Both the position numbers and the translations under genes were made by a program. From assembly GCA_031262885.1 (NCBI GenBank), contig JAISGV010000003.1, positions 1 through 64,000 of the forward strand: a DNA stretch of 64,000 nucleotides, written 5' to 3'. Under the pieces are notes generated by a model, which saw nothing but the letters and a program-made list of their open reading frames with translations, did not search any database and had not been told where the DNA came from. Position 1 is the first letter of the stretch; each line of letters starts with the position of its first letter. Below, one piece after another: positions 9,050 to 18,947 of the stretch. Origin of the DNA: Endomicrobium sp. GTDB taxonomy: Bacteria > Elusimicrobiota > Endomicrobiia > Endomicrobiales > Endomicrobiaceae.

Positions 9050-9256
9050 ATGGTTAATGTTAGAATACGCGAAGGAGAATCTATAGAAGAAGCTATAAGA
9101 CGATTTAAAAGAGAATGTGAAAAAAATGGAATAATGCAGGAAATAAAAAAAAGAGAATTTTATAAACCTCCTAGTATATTAAAAAAAGAAAAGATATCTG
9201 AAATAAAAAGGAAGATACGTAGAAAAATGCTAAAAGATAATAGATGGTATAAATAA
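9050..9256 (+). CDS. rpsU: 30S ribosomal protein S21
   Basis: A 68-residue, strongly basic S21 with the signature SIEEAIRRFKRECEKNGI, a small-subunit protein needed for initiation. A full GAGGAGGT site lies upstream, about 16 bases from the ATG, which is longer than ideal. It is the first gene of the rpsU-dnaG-rpoD macromolecular-synthesis cluster. It lies closer to the rest of the cluster than to the HIT gene in function, though no promoter could be fixed. Confidence 0.97.
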   Translation: MVNVRIREGESIEEAIRRFKRECEKNGIMQEIKKREFYKPPSILKKEKISEIKRKIRRKMLKDNRWYK

Positions 9257-9332
9257 GCATCTTTTGTGTTTTTATAATTGATTAATGTATTATTAAAAGC
9301 AGGTATTTTTATTATTAATTTTGTTTAATTTT

Positions 9333-11126
9333 ATGGTTATTTCTAGAAACATAATCAATGAAATAAAGAGCTCAAATAATATAGAGTCTGTTGTTAAATA
9401 TTACTTACCAAATATAAAGATAGTAGGTTATAATTGGAAGACCAAATGTCCATTTCACGAAGATAATACCCCGTCATTTGTGGTTAATCCAGAAAAAGGA
9501 ATCTTTAAATGTTTTGGGTGTGGTGTTTCAGGAGATGTTATTAAGTTCGTGATGCTTATTAATAATATTTCTTGGATAGAAGCTTTGAAAATTCTTGCTG
9601 AGAAAGTAAATATAAAAATTTATAGTTCGTCATTAGAAACAGTATATTCTACAAAAAATAAATTATATAACATTCTAAAGATATCAACATCATTTTATAA
9701 TAATTGTTTATTAAATAATATAAACCAAAATAATGATTCATATGAAGCATTGAAATATTTAAAGAGTAGATGTTTAAATTATGATACAATAATTAAGTTT
9801 AGAATAGGTTTTGCCCCAAAAAATTTAAAGTTAAAATCGATATTATTAAACGCAGGATATACAGTTGAAGATATTATTAATTCTGGCGTATTTGCAAAGT
9901 CTAAAAATGGTAATTTTGAATATGAATGTATGTCAGGTAGATTAGTTTTTCCTATTTATGATATTTATGGTAGAACAATTGCTTTTGGGGGTAGAGTTAT
10001 TAATAATCAACAAAAGCCAAAATATATAAATACTTCTGATACTTTAATATACTCTAAATCATCTAATATTTATGGATTATATCAAAGCTTACCTTTAAAT
10101 AATAATAAGGAGATTATTATACTTGAAGGATATATTGATACTATAATGTTACATCAAGTTGGATTTTCTAATGCTGTAGCAATTCTTGGTACAGCTTTTA
10201 CTAAAATACAAGCTAAACTAATAGCTAGATATACAAATATTGTTATTTTACTTTTTGATTCTGATATTGCAGGAGATTTAGCTAAACAGCGAGCTTTAGA
10301 AATTTTAATAGGGATGAATATAGAGTGTAAAATAGTTACCTTACCCAAAGGTAGCGATCCAGATGAATATATTAAAATAAATGGAAAAGAAAAATTTAAA
10401 GAATTTATTAATAATAATTCAAAAACTCCAATAACTTTTATGTTAGATAGAATATTCTATTCTAATTTTTTTAAAAAAAAAGAAATATCTGCTGAGACAA
10501 AAATGAGAGGAGTAGTAAGAATATTACATATTATAATTAAAACTACAAGTTATATAGTGCAAGCTGAATGGATAAAGAACATATCGCAATATTTAGATAT
10601 TAACGAAGATATAGTATGGAAGGAATTTTACAAAATACAAAATAGAGAAATGAAATATAAAAAAACTTACGATAAAAAAAATTACTATACAAAAAGCATT
10701 AATAAATCTTATTCTAGTAATAAAACTATCCATATATCTTTATCGTTAGAAGAGAGTTTAATAAATTTACTTTTAAATAATAAAATTTATATCAATAAGA
10801 TTACTTCAAATTTCTTTTCTGATGAACGTTGTAAAAAAGTTTTTGAATTGCTTAGTTTAAATTTAAGTAATACTGAAATATTGTATTACTTAAATAAAAA
10901 AGATGCTAATTGGTTTTCTAATTTAATTTTAAGCCCTATAAAATACATTAACGATAATGAATCCTTTTTAATTATTGTAAATGATATTAAAAGAAATAAA
11001 TTAAAAACATTATTAAAACAATATAAAAAAAAAATGATTTCAACAGATAATAAAGAAATTAAAAAAAAATTATTTAAAAAATATAGTGAATTAATAATTT
11101 CTTTAAAAGGATTTAAAAAAAAATAA
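9333..11126 (+). CDS. dnaG: DNA primase
   Basis: A 597-residue primase that lays RNA primers for DNA replication. A CHC2 zinc domain at the N-terminus (Cys39, CPFHEDNTPSF, then KCFGCG) is followed by the RNA polymerase core with FGGR and KYINT. The TOPRIM fold has the catalytic Glu265 in ILEGYIDTIML and LFDSDIAGD. A degenerate DnaB-binding C-terminus follows (about 460-597, Lys-rich). An upstream TTG (9321) is in frame, but the ATG at 9333 gives the normal start and is chosen. No clear ribosome site is seen. Confidence 0.97.
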   Translation: MVISRNIINEIKSSNNIESVVKYYLPNIKIVGYNWKTKCPFHEDNTPSFVVNPEKGIFKCFGCGVSGDVIKFVMLINNISWIEALKILAEKVNIKIYSSSLETVYSTKNKLYNILKISTSFYNNCLLNNINQNNDSYEALKYLKSRCLNYDTIIKFRIGFAPKNLKLKSILLNAGYTVEDIINSGVFAKSKNGNFEYECMSGRLVFPIYDIYGRTIAFGGRVINNQQKPKYINTSDTLIYSKSSNIYGLYQSLPLNNNKEIIILEGYIDTIMLHQVGFSNAVAILGTAFTKIQAKLIARYTNIVILLFDSDIAGDLAKQRALEILIGMNIECKIVTLPKGSDPDEYIKINGKEKFKEFINNNSKTPITFMLDRIFYSNFFKKKEISAETKMRGVVRILHIIIKTTSYIVQAEWIKNISQYLDINEDIVWKEFYKIQNREMKYKKTYDKKNYYTKSINKSYSSNKTIHISLSLEESLINLLLNNKIYINKITSNFFSDERCKKVFELLSLNLSNTEILYYLNKKDANWFSNLILSPIKYINDNESFLIIVNDIKRNKLKTLLKQYKKKMISTDNKEIKKKLFKKYSELIISLKGFKKK

Positions 11127-11164
11127 TTTAATATTTTACGGAGGTGAATTTTTCATAAATTAAT

Positions 11165-12667
11165 ATGAGTGATAAATTTAATAAGCAAATTAATTATGAA
11201 GATGATGATATAAATCCAGTTAGAATGTATTTAACTGAAATGGCTAAAGTACCTCTATTAGAAAGAGCAACAGAAATAAAAATTGCAAAAAATATAAAAG
11301 ATAACGAAAAAAAATTAACTTTATTAGTTTTAGAATCACCTATTATTATAAAAGAAATAAAAAATTGGGAAACATTAATAAGTCAAGATGAAATGACGCC
11401 TAAAGAATTAATGCCTAGAGGTAAAAAATCTATAGCACAGCTTAAAAGAATGAGTGTAAAATTAAAAACTACTGTAAAGAAAATAATTGATATAGAAAAA
11501 AATATAAAAACTTATGAACAAAAAATTAAATTTAATACTATGTCAGAAAATCTGAAAAAAAAATATTTGGTAAAAATAGATAAATATAATAAAGAAATTT
11601 TAAAGCTTATTATTAATCTTAATTTAAATCAAGATAAAATTAAGAGACTTATAAATAAAGTTAAAACTATGGCTAAGAAATTAAGAGAAATAAGAATTAA
11701 TTTAAGAAAAATTAAGCGTAAGTATAATAATTTAGATATTGAAAAAATATGTGTTAATGATAATGTTATTGAATTAAAAAAGTATATTAATACTACTGTA
11801 AAAAATAAGGAAGTACTAAAAGACATAGAAAAAATAAAATTTTATATAACTAAACAACAAAGTTTACAAGAAGGCTCTATGCTTAGTATAGAAGATATGC
11901 TTAAAACAGAAAAAAAAATAAAAACATTAGAAGAACTTATACACAAAGATAAAACTAAACTTATTGAAGCTAATTTTAGATTAGTTGTTTCAATAGCAAA
12001 AAAACATATGGGAATAAGTAATTTAGAATTATCTGATTTAATACAAGAAGGAAATTTAGGCTTATCTAAAGCTGTAGAAAAGTTTGAATGGAAAAAAGGA
12101 TTTAAATTTTCTACATACGCAACCTGGTGGATAAGACAGTCCATTAATAGAGCTATTGCAGATCAATCTCGTACAATTAGAATTCCTGTTCATATGAAAG
12201 AATTAATATCAAAATTATCTAAAGTTAGAAAAAAAATACAACAAACTGTGGGAAGAGAACCAACTATAAGTGAATATTCTAAAGTATTAAAGATTTCAGA
12301 AGAAAAAATAAGAAAAATATTAAAAATGATGCAAGAACCAATTTCTTTAGCCATGCCAATCGGAGAAGACGAGGATTCATGTCTTGAAGATTTCATAGAA
12401 GATAGTAGTAATCCAAATCCAATAATTAAGACAAGACAATACAGATTACAATTTGAACTTAAGAAGATATTAAATACATTAACTCAGAGAGAAGCGGAAA
12501 TTATAAGTTTAAGATATGGATTAGAAACAGGTTATCCAAGTACTTTGGAAGAAGTAGGAAAAAAATTTGGAATAACTAGAGAAAGAGTAAGACAAATTGA
12601 ATCAAAAGCAATAAAAAAACTTAGATACTCATGTAAAACCAGTTCTTTAAAGGAATATTTAGATTAA
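11165..12667 (+). CDS. rpoD: Primary RNA polymerase sigma factor RpoD
   Basis: A 500-residue housekeeping sigma-70. Region 1.1 is essentially absent; region 1.2 begins at [11 protein letters not shown] charged, Lys-rich coiled insertion (about residues 75-255) corresponds to the non-conserved region found in Gram-negative sigma-70. Region 2 is near residues 260-345 ([30 protein letters not shown]), region 3 follows, and region 4.2 is the helix-turn-helix [11 protein letters not shown] near 475. A good GGAGGTG site lies upstream with a long spacer. It recognises TTGACA/TATAAT-type promoters. Confidence 0.98.
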   Translation: MSDKFNKQINYEDDDINPVRMYLTEMAKVPLLERATEIKIAKNIKDNEKKLTLLVLESPIIIKEIKNWETLISQDEMTPKELMPRGKKSIAQLKRMSVKLKTTVKKIIDIEKNIKTYEQKIKFNTMSENLKKKYLVKIDKYNKEILKLIINLNLNQDKIKRLINKVKTMAKKLREIRINLRKIKRKYNNLDIEKICVNDNVIELKKYINTTVKNKEVLKDIEKIKFYITKQQSLQEGSMLSIEDMLKTEKKIKTLEELIHKDKTKLIEANFRLVVSIAKKHMGISNLELSDLIQEGNLGLSKAVEKFEWKKGFKFSTYATWWIRQSINRAIADQSRTIRIPVHMKELISKLSKVRKKIQQTVGREPTISEYSKVLKISEEKIRKILKMMQEPISLAMPIGEDEDSCLEDFIEDSSNPNPIIKTRQYRLQFELKKILNTLTQREAEIISLRYGLETGYPSTLEEVGKKFGITRERVRQIESKAIKKLRYSCKTSSLKEYLD

Positions 12668-12694
12668 AAGATATTATAAAACATGAAATTCCTA

Positions 12695-12762
12695 TACCTG
12701 GATTAGAATCAAAAGTCGCCTGATTCAGAAATAAGCGTGCTACTTATTTACACTATCTGGTA
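12695..12762 (+). ncRNA. Unidentified hairpin cluster downstream of rpoD
   Basis: The stretch holds two perfect hairpins: GAATCA/TGATTC (12706-12711 with 12721-12726, 9-nt loop) and AAATAAG/CTTATTT (12729-12735 with 12743-12749, 7-nt loop). The ends TACC (12695) and GGTA (12762) could close both as a three-way junction. Its G+C is higher than the surrounding spacer. A terminator-like hairpin follows. It could be a small RNA, a leader element for folK, or the folded 3' end of the rpoD transcript. I recognise no known riboswitch or ribozyme consensus. Only the pairing is seen; function is unknown. Confidence 0.35.
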
Positions 12763-12772
12763 CTACCAAAGT

Positions 12773-12802
12773 ATTTAATTATTATATTAAATCGTTTTTT
12801 TT
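12773..12802 (+). terminator. Possible Rho-independent terminator after rpoD
   Basis: A 7-bp A/T stem (ATTTAAT at 12773 with ATTAAAT at 12786, 6-nt loop) is followed two bases later by eight T residues. The stem has no G/C pair and is weak. In such an AT-rich genome it may still end the rpsU-dnaG-rpoD transcript or the hairpin RNA just upstream. Confidence 0.45.
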
Positions 12803-12820
12803 ATAATGGTAATTATAAAT

Positions 12821-13357
12821 ATGAAAACTAATATATATTTAGGAATAGGATCCAATATAGGTAATAAAATTAGAAATATTATTGCAGCTATATTTTTTCT
12901 AAAAAAAACTAAATTAATTTATATAAAAAAAATGTCAGCATTTTATGAAACTTCTCCTATTGGTCCTAGACAAGCAAATTTTTATAATACTGTAATAGAA
13001 ATTAGTACTAATTTATTACCATATGATTTATTATCTTTAATAAAACAAATTGAGTATATTTTAGGAAGAAGAAAAGCTCCTAAATGGTATCCACGTGTCA
13101 TTGATATTGATATTTTATTTTTTGGATCTGAAATAATAAATATATCAGGAATTTATAACACTATTTATAAAAATAGTCATAAAGCCAATTTAATAATTCC
13201 TCACAAAGAAATTCTAAATAGATTATTTGTATTAGTTCCTTTACAGGAAATAGCAAAAGATTTTGTACACCCTATACTGAAACAAAAACTTAGTAAAATT
13301 CTTAGTAAAAAATTAATTAGCCTAAAATATCAAAAAATAAAAATTGTGTCTTCTTAA
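12821..13357 (+). CDS. folK: 2-amino-4-hydroxy-6-hydroxymethyldihydropteridine pyrophosphokinase
   Basis: A 178-residue HPPK, which transfers pyrophosphate from ATP to hydroxymethyl-dihydropterin just before the DHPS step of folate synthesis. Seen are YLGIGSNIGNK near the start, FYETSPIGPRQANFYN, and the metal-binding PRVIDIDILFFG (about residues 95-106). An earlier in-frame ATG at 12806 exists; 12821 gives the normal family start. It is separated from folP (18948) by nadB, tilS and ftsH. No other folate genes are near. Confidence 0.94.
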   Translation: MKTNIYLGIGSNIGNKIRNIIAAIFFLKKTKLIYIKKMSAFYETSPIGPRQANFYNTVIEISTNLLPYDLLSLIKQIEYILGRRKAPKWYPRVIDIDILFFGSEIINISGIYNTIYKNSHKANLIIPHKEILNRLFVLVPLQEIAKDFVHPILKQKLSKILSKKLISLKYQKIKIVSS

Positions 13358-13369
13358 TAATTATCATTA

Positions 13370-13395
13370 ACTTGTAATAATAAACTTTTACAAGT
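13370..13395 (+). repeat. 8-bp inverted repeat before nadB
   Basis: ACTTGTAA (13370-13377) pairs perfectly with TTACAAGT (13388-13395) across a 10-base loop, ending 13 bases before the nadB ATG. It has no T run after it, so a terminator is unlikely. It could be an operator or a weak hairpin masking the nadB start. Function is not known. Confidence 0.35.
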
Positions 13396-13408
13396 ATATT
13401 ATTTTAAC

Positions 13409-14977
13409 ATGAATATAATTAAATCAGATTATTTAATAATAGGGAGTGGTTTAACAGGTCTTATATTAGCATTGAAAATTTCTAGTTGTTGTAATACTGT
13501 AAATTTAATAACCAAAAAGAATATAGAAGATTCCAATACTAAACTAGCTCAAGGAGGAATAGCTTGTGTAATGGATAAAAATGATTCTTTTGATTTACAT
13601 ATTAATGATACTTTATTAACAGGTTGTGGTTTATGTAATAAAAAAATAGTTAAAAAATTTATATCAGAAGGCCCAGAACGAATAAAAGAATTAATGAATC
13701 TTGGTGTTAAGTTTACCAAAAGAAACGAATTAGAATTTGATTTAGGACTTGAAGGAGGTCATAGTAGAAGAAGAATTTTACATTGTAAAGATTTTACAGG
13801 AAAAGAATTAGAAGAAACATTAATTAAAAAAGTAAAAAAGAACAAAAATATAAATATTTATGAAAATCACATTGCAATTGATTTAATATTAGATAAAAAT
13901 GGAACATGTAGAGGATCATATTTTCTAGATATAAAAAAAAATCTTTTGATAGCTTGTGAATCTAGAATTACTGTTTTAGCTTGCGGAGGAGCAGGAAGAG
14001 TGTATTTATATACTTCTAATCCTGAAACTGCAACTGGAGATGGAATAGCTATGGCTTATAGGGCTGGAGCTAAAATTGCAAATATGGAATTTGTACAATT
14101 TCATCCTACGTGTCTTTATAATAGTGGCTATGAAACTTTTTTAATTTCTGAAGCTATGCGTGGAGAAGGAGGCTTTTTAAGACTTAAAAATGGAACTAGA
14201 TTTATGCAAAAATATCATTCTGAAATGGAATTAGCTCCTAGAGATATTGTTTCAAAAGCAATTGTTAAAGAATTAAAAATTACTAATGATAATTTTGTAT
14301 ATTTAGATATAACACATAAAAATAAAAGTTTTTTAAGAAAAAGATTTCCTAACATATATAATAAATGTTTAAGTTATGGAATAGATATATCTAAAAATAT
14401 GATTCCTGTAATTCCTGCTGCTCATTTTTTTTGTGGAGGAGTATTGGTAGACGAACATGGAGCAACAAGTATAAAAAACTTATATGCAGCAGGAGAAACA
14501 GCTTGCTCAAAAATACATGGAGCAAATAGATTGGCTTCTAATTCTTTATTGGAATGTATCGTGTATGCTGATAGAATATTTAAAACATCTAAACAAAATT
14601 TAAATAAAAAATATAAAAAAATTTTAATTAAAAATATATATAAAAATAATAATTTTTATCACAAGAACATTAATATCATGTCTATTTTAACAAAATTAAG
14701 AGAATTATCATGGAAATATATTGGAATTATTAGATCTGATAATGAATTAAAATATATGAAAAACTATATTGAAAATTTAAAAAATAAAACGAACTATTTT
14801 TTAAATAGAGCACCTATTTCCAGTGAAAAAATAGAATTTAGAAATTTAATATTAATAAGTGAACTTATTACAGATTGTGCAATTCTTAGAAAAGAAAGTA
14901 GAGGCACACATTTGAACCTTAATTATCCATTTATGTCAAAATATACTAAAAATACAATAATAAGTATGAATAAATAA
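13409..14977 (+). CDS. nadB: L-aspartate oxidase
   Basis: A 522-residue FAD enzyme that oxidises L-aspartate to iminoaspartate for de novo NAD synthesis. It belongs to the succinate dehydrogenase/fumarate reductase flavoprotein family. Visible are the N-terminal dinucleotide fold (SDYLIIGSGLTGL), KLAQGGIACVMD, EGGHSRRRILH, QFHPTCLY, EAMRGEGG and the catalytic RDIVSKAI. In an anaerobe fumarate would be the likely electron acceptor (inference). The partner genes nadA and nadC are not in the window. It is complete. Confidence 0.96.
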   Translation: MNIIKSDYLIIGSGLTGLILALKISSCCNTVNLITKKNIEDSNTKLAQGGIACVMDKNDSFDLHINDTLLTGCGLCNKKIVKKFISEGPERIKELMNLGVKFTKRNELEFDLGLEGGHSRRRILHCKDFTGKELEETLIKKVKKNKNINIYENHIAIDLILDKNGTCRGSYFLDIKKNLLIACESRITVLACGGAGRVYLYTSNPETATGDGIAMAYRAGAKIANMEFVQFHPTCLYNSGYETFLISEAMRGEGGFLRLKNGTRFMQKYHSEMELAPRDIVSKAIVKELKITNDNFVYLDITHKNKSFLRKRFPNIYNKCLSYGIDISKNMIPVIPAAHFFCGGVLVDEHGATSIKNLYAAGETACSKIHGANRLASNSLLECIVYADRIFKTSKQNLNKKYKKILIKNIYKNNNFYHKNINIMSILTKLRELSWKYIGIIRSDNELKYMKNYIENLKNKTNYFLNRAPISSEKIEFRNLILISELITDCAILRKESRGTHLNLNYPFMSKYTKNTIISMNK

Positions 14978-14987
14978 ACATATATAT

Positions 14988-15073
14988 ACTGAGGTGGTGG
15001 AAAAGGTATACACGCAGATTTCAGGAGTCTGTATCTTTTAATAAGATATAGGGGTTCAAATCCCCTCCTCAGT
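14988..15073 (+). tRNA. trnL: tRNA-Leu (anticodon CAG)
   Basis: An 86-nt tRNA with a long variable arm. The acceptor stem pairs ACTGAGG with CCTCAGT and the discriminator is A. The anticodon loop is TTCAGGA, giving CAG (reads CTG). The T loop has GGTTCAAAT. The variable arm is a clear hairpin (TATCTTTT...AAGATATA region). It lies 10 bases after nadB. A Leu tRNA dedicated to CTG is notable in such an AT-rich genome. Confidence 0.95.
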
Positions 15074-15113
15074 AATAAATGAAATATGTTTTTCTATTAG
15101 CAAAATTTTAAAA

Positions 15114-16046
15114 ATGAAAAAAAAATATATAAGATTAATTATTTTATTAATAATATTATTTGTGTTTTATATAATTTTTAGAAATATTTATAAAACATTC
15201 TTATTTTTAAAGTATTACGAAATTTTAAATACATTAAAATTAATACCGCTGTACAAAATACTAATAATTTCAAGCATATCAATTTTATATTACATACTTT
15301 TAAGTATTTATGATATTGTTGCATTCAGATATATTAAACCAAAAATCTTATTAAGATTGAGGAATATAATATTAACATGTTTCATAAGTAATATATTTGG
15401 TAATAATGTAGGATTTTCAATACTTTTAAATGGAGCTATTAAATACAGAATGTATTCCATATATAATATCAGTATGTCTGATACTACTAAAATTTTATTT
15501 TTTTCTTATCTAACAATGTGGTTAGGTTTAATTACTATTATGAGTTTTATTTTTATGATTTATCCTTTCTCCTTTAAAAAAATAATAAGTTATAATCTTT
15601 CCTCAATATGGTTTAGTATTTTATTTATAGTTGTTGTAATCTTATATTTTTTTTTATGTATTGTTTATACTAAACCTATTAAAGTTTTTAAAAAATATGA
15701 TATGAAACTTCCAAATATTAAAATAGCTGTATTACAAATTTTAGTATCTGTTTTTGATTGGTTAATTGCTTCATTGGCTCTTTATATTGCATTACCAATT
15801 AAGTCATATAGTATTTTTCTAAGAGCATTTCTTTTGTCACATTTAATAGGAATTATGAGTCAAGTTCCAGGTGGTATAGGAATTTTCGAAACTACTATGA
15901 GTATTTTATTATCAATAAATATTAGATTGAATAATAATTTTATGGCAGGATTAATCATATATAGACTATTATTTTATTTGTTACCATTATTATTAGCTAT
16001 TATTTTATTTATTATTTCAGAAATTTTTTTACGAAAAAAAATATAG
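15114..16046 (+). CDS. YbhN/UPF0104-type integral membrane protein (MprF flippase-like)
   Basis: A 310-residue, very hydrophobic protein with about eight membrane spans. It matches the lysylphosphatidylglycerol-synthetase transmembrane family (the N-terminal half of MprF, and stand-alone YbhN/AglD-like proteins). Visible blocks are NVGFSILLNGAIKYRMYS (about residue 100) and IGIMSQVPGGIGIFETT (about 245), both characteristic. No cytosolic aminoacyl-transferase domain is present, so a lipid-flipping or envelope role is inferred; the substrate is unknown. It lies between tRNA-Leu and tilS. Confidence 0.85.
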   Translation: MKKKYIRLIILLIILFVFYIIFRNIYKTFLFLKYYEILNTLKLIPLYKILIISSISILYYILLSIYDIVAFRYIKPKILLRLRNIILTCFISNIFGNNVGFSILLNGAIKYRMYSIYNISMSDTTKILFFSYLTMWLGLITIMSFIFMIYPFSFKKIISYNLSSIWFSILFIVVVILYFFLCIVYTKPIKVFKKYDMKLPNIKIAVLQILVSVFDWLIASLALYIALPIKSYSIFLRAFLLSHLIGIMSQVPGGIGIFETTMSILLSINIRLNNNFMAGLIIYRLLFYLLPLLLAIILFIISEIFLRKKI

Positions 16047-16074
16047 TAAATTTTATAAAGGAATGTTTTTAAAA

Positions 16075-17043
16075 ATGACTGCATGGGATATTTTTTATAA
16101 TAATATTTATAAAGATAATTTTATCTTGTCAAAAGACAGAATTATCTTAGCTGTATCTGGAGGTATAGATTCAATATGTATGTTACATTTATTTTGGAGA
16201 TTATCAAAAAAAATAACTAAAATTAAATTAATAGTTGTTACCTTCAATCATAACCTTAGAAATGAAGCAATAAATGATATAAATACTGTAAAAGAACTAA
16301 CTAAAAATTTTAATATCAAATGTATTTGTAAATCATTAAATGTTATACAATATTCAAAAAAACATAATTTTTCAATAGAAACAGCTGGAAGAGAATTAAG
16401 ATATCTAGCTCTCAAAAATATTGCCCAAAAATTCAAATATAATAAAATTGCTACTGCGCATAATGCAAATGATAACGCAGAGACAGTAATTATGTGGCTT
16501 ATAAGAGGAACAGGCAATATTATTGGAATTCCTCAAAAAAGAATAATTAACAAAAAACTTACTATAATAAGACCATTATTACAAATTAGAAGAAAACTAA
16601 TAGAAACTTATGTTAAGTATAATAAACTTCCGTTTCATATAGACAAATCTAATAATTCGAATATTTATACTAGAAATATAATAAGAACTAGTATAATTCC
16701 AATCTTTGAAAAAATAAATCCAAAAGCTATAAATCATATATTTAATTTAACTACAATATCTAATCTGGAAAATGAATATTTTAAAAATATATCTAGCAAA
16801 ATTTTATATAAATGTTCAAAAATTACAAAAAATAAGATTTCTATTGATTTAACAATATTTTTACGATACAATAAAGCGATACAATTTAGAATTATACGAA
16901 CTCTCCTGCCAGAAAAAAAAAAAAATAGTGTTATTAATATGATAATGGAAAAAATTATGTCAGGTAAAGCATTAACTTATAGATTATCTAACAATTGGAC
17001 TATAAGTATCAGGTCTAATATGATTTTTTTTATAAAGGAATAA
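16075..17043 (+). CDS. tilS: tRNA(Ile)-lysidine synthase
   Basis: A 322-residue TilS, which converts C34 of the CAT-anticodon Ile tRNA to lysidine so that it reads ATA; very necessary in an AT-rich genome full of ATA codons. The PP-loop ATPase motif AVSGGIDSICML is near residue 25, with TAHNANDNAET and RNIIRTSIIP further on. An ATG at 16063 is also in frame, but AAGGA directly abuts it and is better spaced for 16075. The C-terminal domain is short. A run of 13 A lies at 16913-16925. Confidence 0.94.
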   Translation: MTAWDIFYNNIYKDNFILSKDRIILAVSGGIDSICMLHLFWRLSKKITKIKLIVVTFNHNLRNEAINDINTVKELTKNFNIKCICKSLNVIQYSKKHNFSIETAGRELRYLALKNIAQKFKYNKIATAHNANDNAETVIMWLIRGTGNIIGIPQKRIINKKLTIIRPLLQIRRKLIETYVKYNKLPFHIDKSNNSNIYTRNIIRTSIIPIFEKINPKAINHIFNLTTISNLENEYFKNISSKILYKCSKITKNKISIDLTIFLRYNKAIQFRIIRTLLPEKKKNSVINMIMEKIMSGKALTYRLSNNWTISIRSNMIFFIKE

Positions 17044-17089
17044 ATAATATACAGTTTAAATAATTAAATTGAGGAGGTCTAATATTAGT

Positions 17090-18922
17090 ATGCGTGAAAA
17101 AAGAAAACCATGGTTTATATTTTTTTGGATATCATTGTTTGTAATTGTATTTATATTATTTAATTCTGCTCATAAGCAAAGAAATAATGAAACTTATTTA
17201 GAGTATTCGCAATTTAAGCAATATATAAAGTCTGGAAATATATCTAAAGTTTTAGTGTCTTCAGGAGTTATAAAAGGTCAATACAGGGATAATTATGGAA
17301 TATTAAGACATTTCAGAACTATTCCAATGAATGATCCAAATCTTATAAAAGATATGGAAGATAATAAAGTGTTAGAGTTTTCATCCATAGAAAAAAATAG
17401 TTGGATAGGACCTATTCTATTAAATTGGGGACCTATAATACTATTAATTTTATTTTGGTTATGGATGATGAAAGGAATGTCAGGTAATGGAAAACATGTT
17501 TTATCATTTGGAAAAACAAGAGCAAAACTTGTTAAAAATAAGACTAAGAAAATAACATTTAAAGACGTTGCAGGATGTAAAGAGGTAAAAGAAGAATTAC
17601 AAGAAATAGTAGAATTTTTAAAAAATTCAGATAAATTCCAAAAATTAGGAGGTAAAATTCCAAAAGGTGTTTTATTATTTGGTTCACCTGGAACAGGAAA
17701 AACTTTACTAGCTAAAGCTGTCGCAGGCGAAGCAGGAGTACCTTTTTTTTCTTCTAGTGGCTCTGAATTTGTTGAAATGTTTGTAGGGGTTGGTGCCTCT
17801 AGAATAAGAGATCTATTTGATAGAGGCAGGAAATTTGCTCCATGTCTTCTTTTTATGGATGAAATAGATGCTGTTGGTAGACACAGATTTGCAGGAATAG
17901 GAGGAGGACATGATGAAAGAGAGCAAACTTTGAATCAATTACTTGTTGAAATGGATGGGTTTAACACTAAGGAAGGAGTAATACTTCTAGCAGCTACTAA
18001 TAGACCAGATGTCTTAGATCCTGCTTTACTTAGACCAGGAAGATTTGATAGACAAATTATTGTATCTAATCCTGATTTAATAGATAGAGAAGAAATCCTT
18101 TCAGTACATTCCAAAGATGTTAAACTAAATTCTGACGTAAGTTTAAAGATTATTGCAAAACGTACACCTGGATTTGTAGGAGCAGATCTTGCTAATCTTA
18201 TTAATGAAGCTGCCTTACTTGCTGCAAGAAATGGCCAAAATAATGTAAACATGAAAAATTTAGAAGAAGCTATAGATAGAATATTAGCAGGTCCTCAAAA
18301 AAAATCACGATTTATATCTGAAAAAGAGAAAAAAATTATAGCTTATCATGAAGCAGGGCATGCAATAGTTGCAAAGTTGTTACCATCAACAGATCCTATA
18401 CATAAAGTTTCTATTATTCCTCGTGGACCAGCTTTAGGTTATACCCTTCAATTGCCTGAAAATGATAAGTATTTAACTTCTAAATCTGAACTTTTAGATA
18501 TACTTTCTGTTTTACTAGGAGGAAGAATTTCAGAAGAATTAATTTTTTCTGAAATTACTACCGGCTCTCAAAATGATATACTTAAAGCAACCAATATTGC
18601 AACAAAAATGGTTACTGAATTTGGAATGAGTGAAAAAATAGGCCCTATATATTTGCAACAAAATCCAAGAGAAGATTATTTTTTAGGAAAGGATATTGTT
18701 AAAGGATCTAAAATATCTAGTAAAACAATAGAAGTTATAGATGAAGAAATAAAAAATATTATAGATACTGCAAAATTTAAAGCAACAAATATTATTAAAC
18801 AACATATTAACATATTGAATAAAATTGTAGATTATTTGCTAGAAAGAGAAAATTTAAGTGGAGAAGATATAAACAAAATAGTTAATGGAAAAGAATTGAT
18901 ACCATTATCAGTTTCAACATAA
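17090..18922 (+). CDS. ftsH: ATP-dependent zinc metalloprotease FtsH
   Basis: A 610-residue membrane-anchored AAA protease that degrades misfolded membrane proteins and short-lived regulators. It has two spans (about residues 8-26 and 105-127), Walker A GSPGTGKT (about 198), Walker [12 protein letters not shown], the SRH with [19 protein letters not shown], and the zinc site HEAGH (His420). The frame opens at a TTG (17069), but GGAGGT at 17073-17078 places the real start at ATG 17090. The tilS-ftsH-folP-glmM order is found in several Gram-negative phyla. Confidence 0.98.
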   Translation: MREKRKPWFIFFWISLFVIVFILFNSAHKQRNNETYLEYSQFKQYIKSGNISKVLVSSGVIKGQYRDNYGILRHFRTIPMNDPNLIKDMEDNKVLEFSSIEKNSWIGPILLNWGPIILLILFWLWMMKGMSGNGKHVLSFGKTRAKLVKNKTKKITFKDVAGCKEVKEELQEIVEFLKNSDKFQKLGGKIPKGVLLFGSPGTGKTLLAKAVAGEAGVPFFSSSGSEFVEMFVGVGASRIRDLFDRGRKFAPCLLFMDEIDAVGRHRFAGIGGGHDEREQTLNQLLVEMDGFNTKEGVILLAATNRPDVLDPALLRPGRFDRQIIVSNPDLIDREEILSVHSKDVKLNSDVSLKIIAKRTPGFVGADLANLINEAALLAARNGQNNVNMKNLEEAIDRILAGPQKKSRFISEKEKKIIAYHEAGHAIVAKLLPSTDPIHKVSIIPRGPALGYTLQLPENDKYLTSKSELLDILSVLLGGRISEELIFSEITTGSQNDILKATNIATKMVTEFGMSEKIGPIYLQQNPREDYFLGKDIVKGSKISSKTIEVIDEEIKNIIDTAKFKATNIIKQHINILNKIVDYLLERENLSGEDINKIVNGKELIPLSVST

Positions 18923-18947
18923 AATTAAATAAATTTGCAAAATAAAA

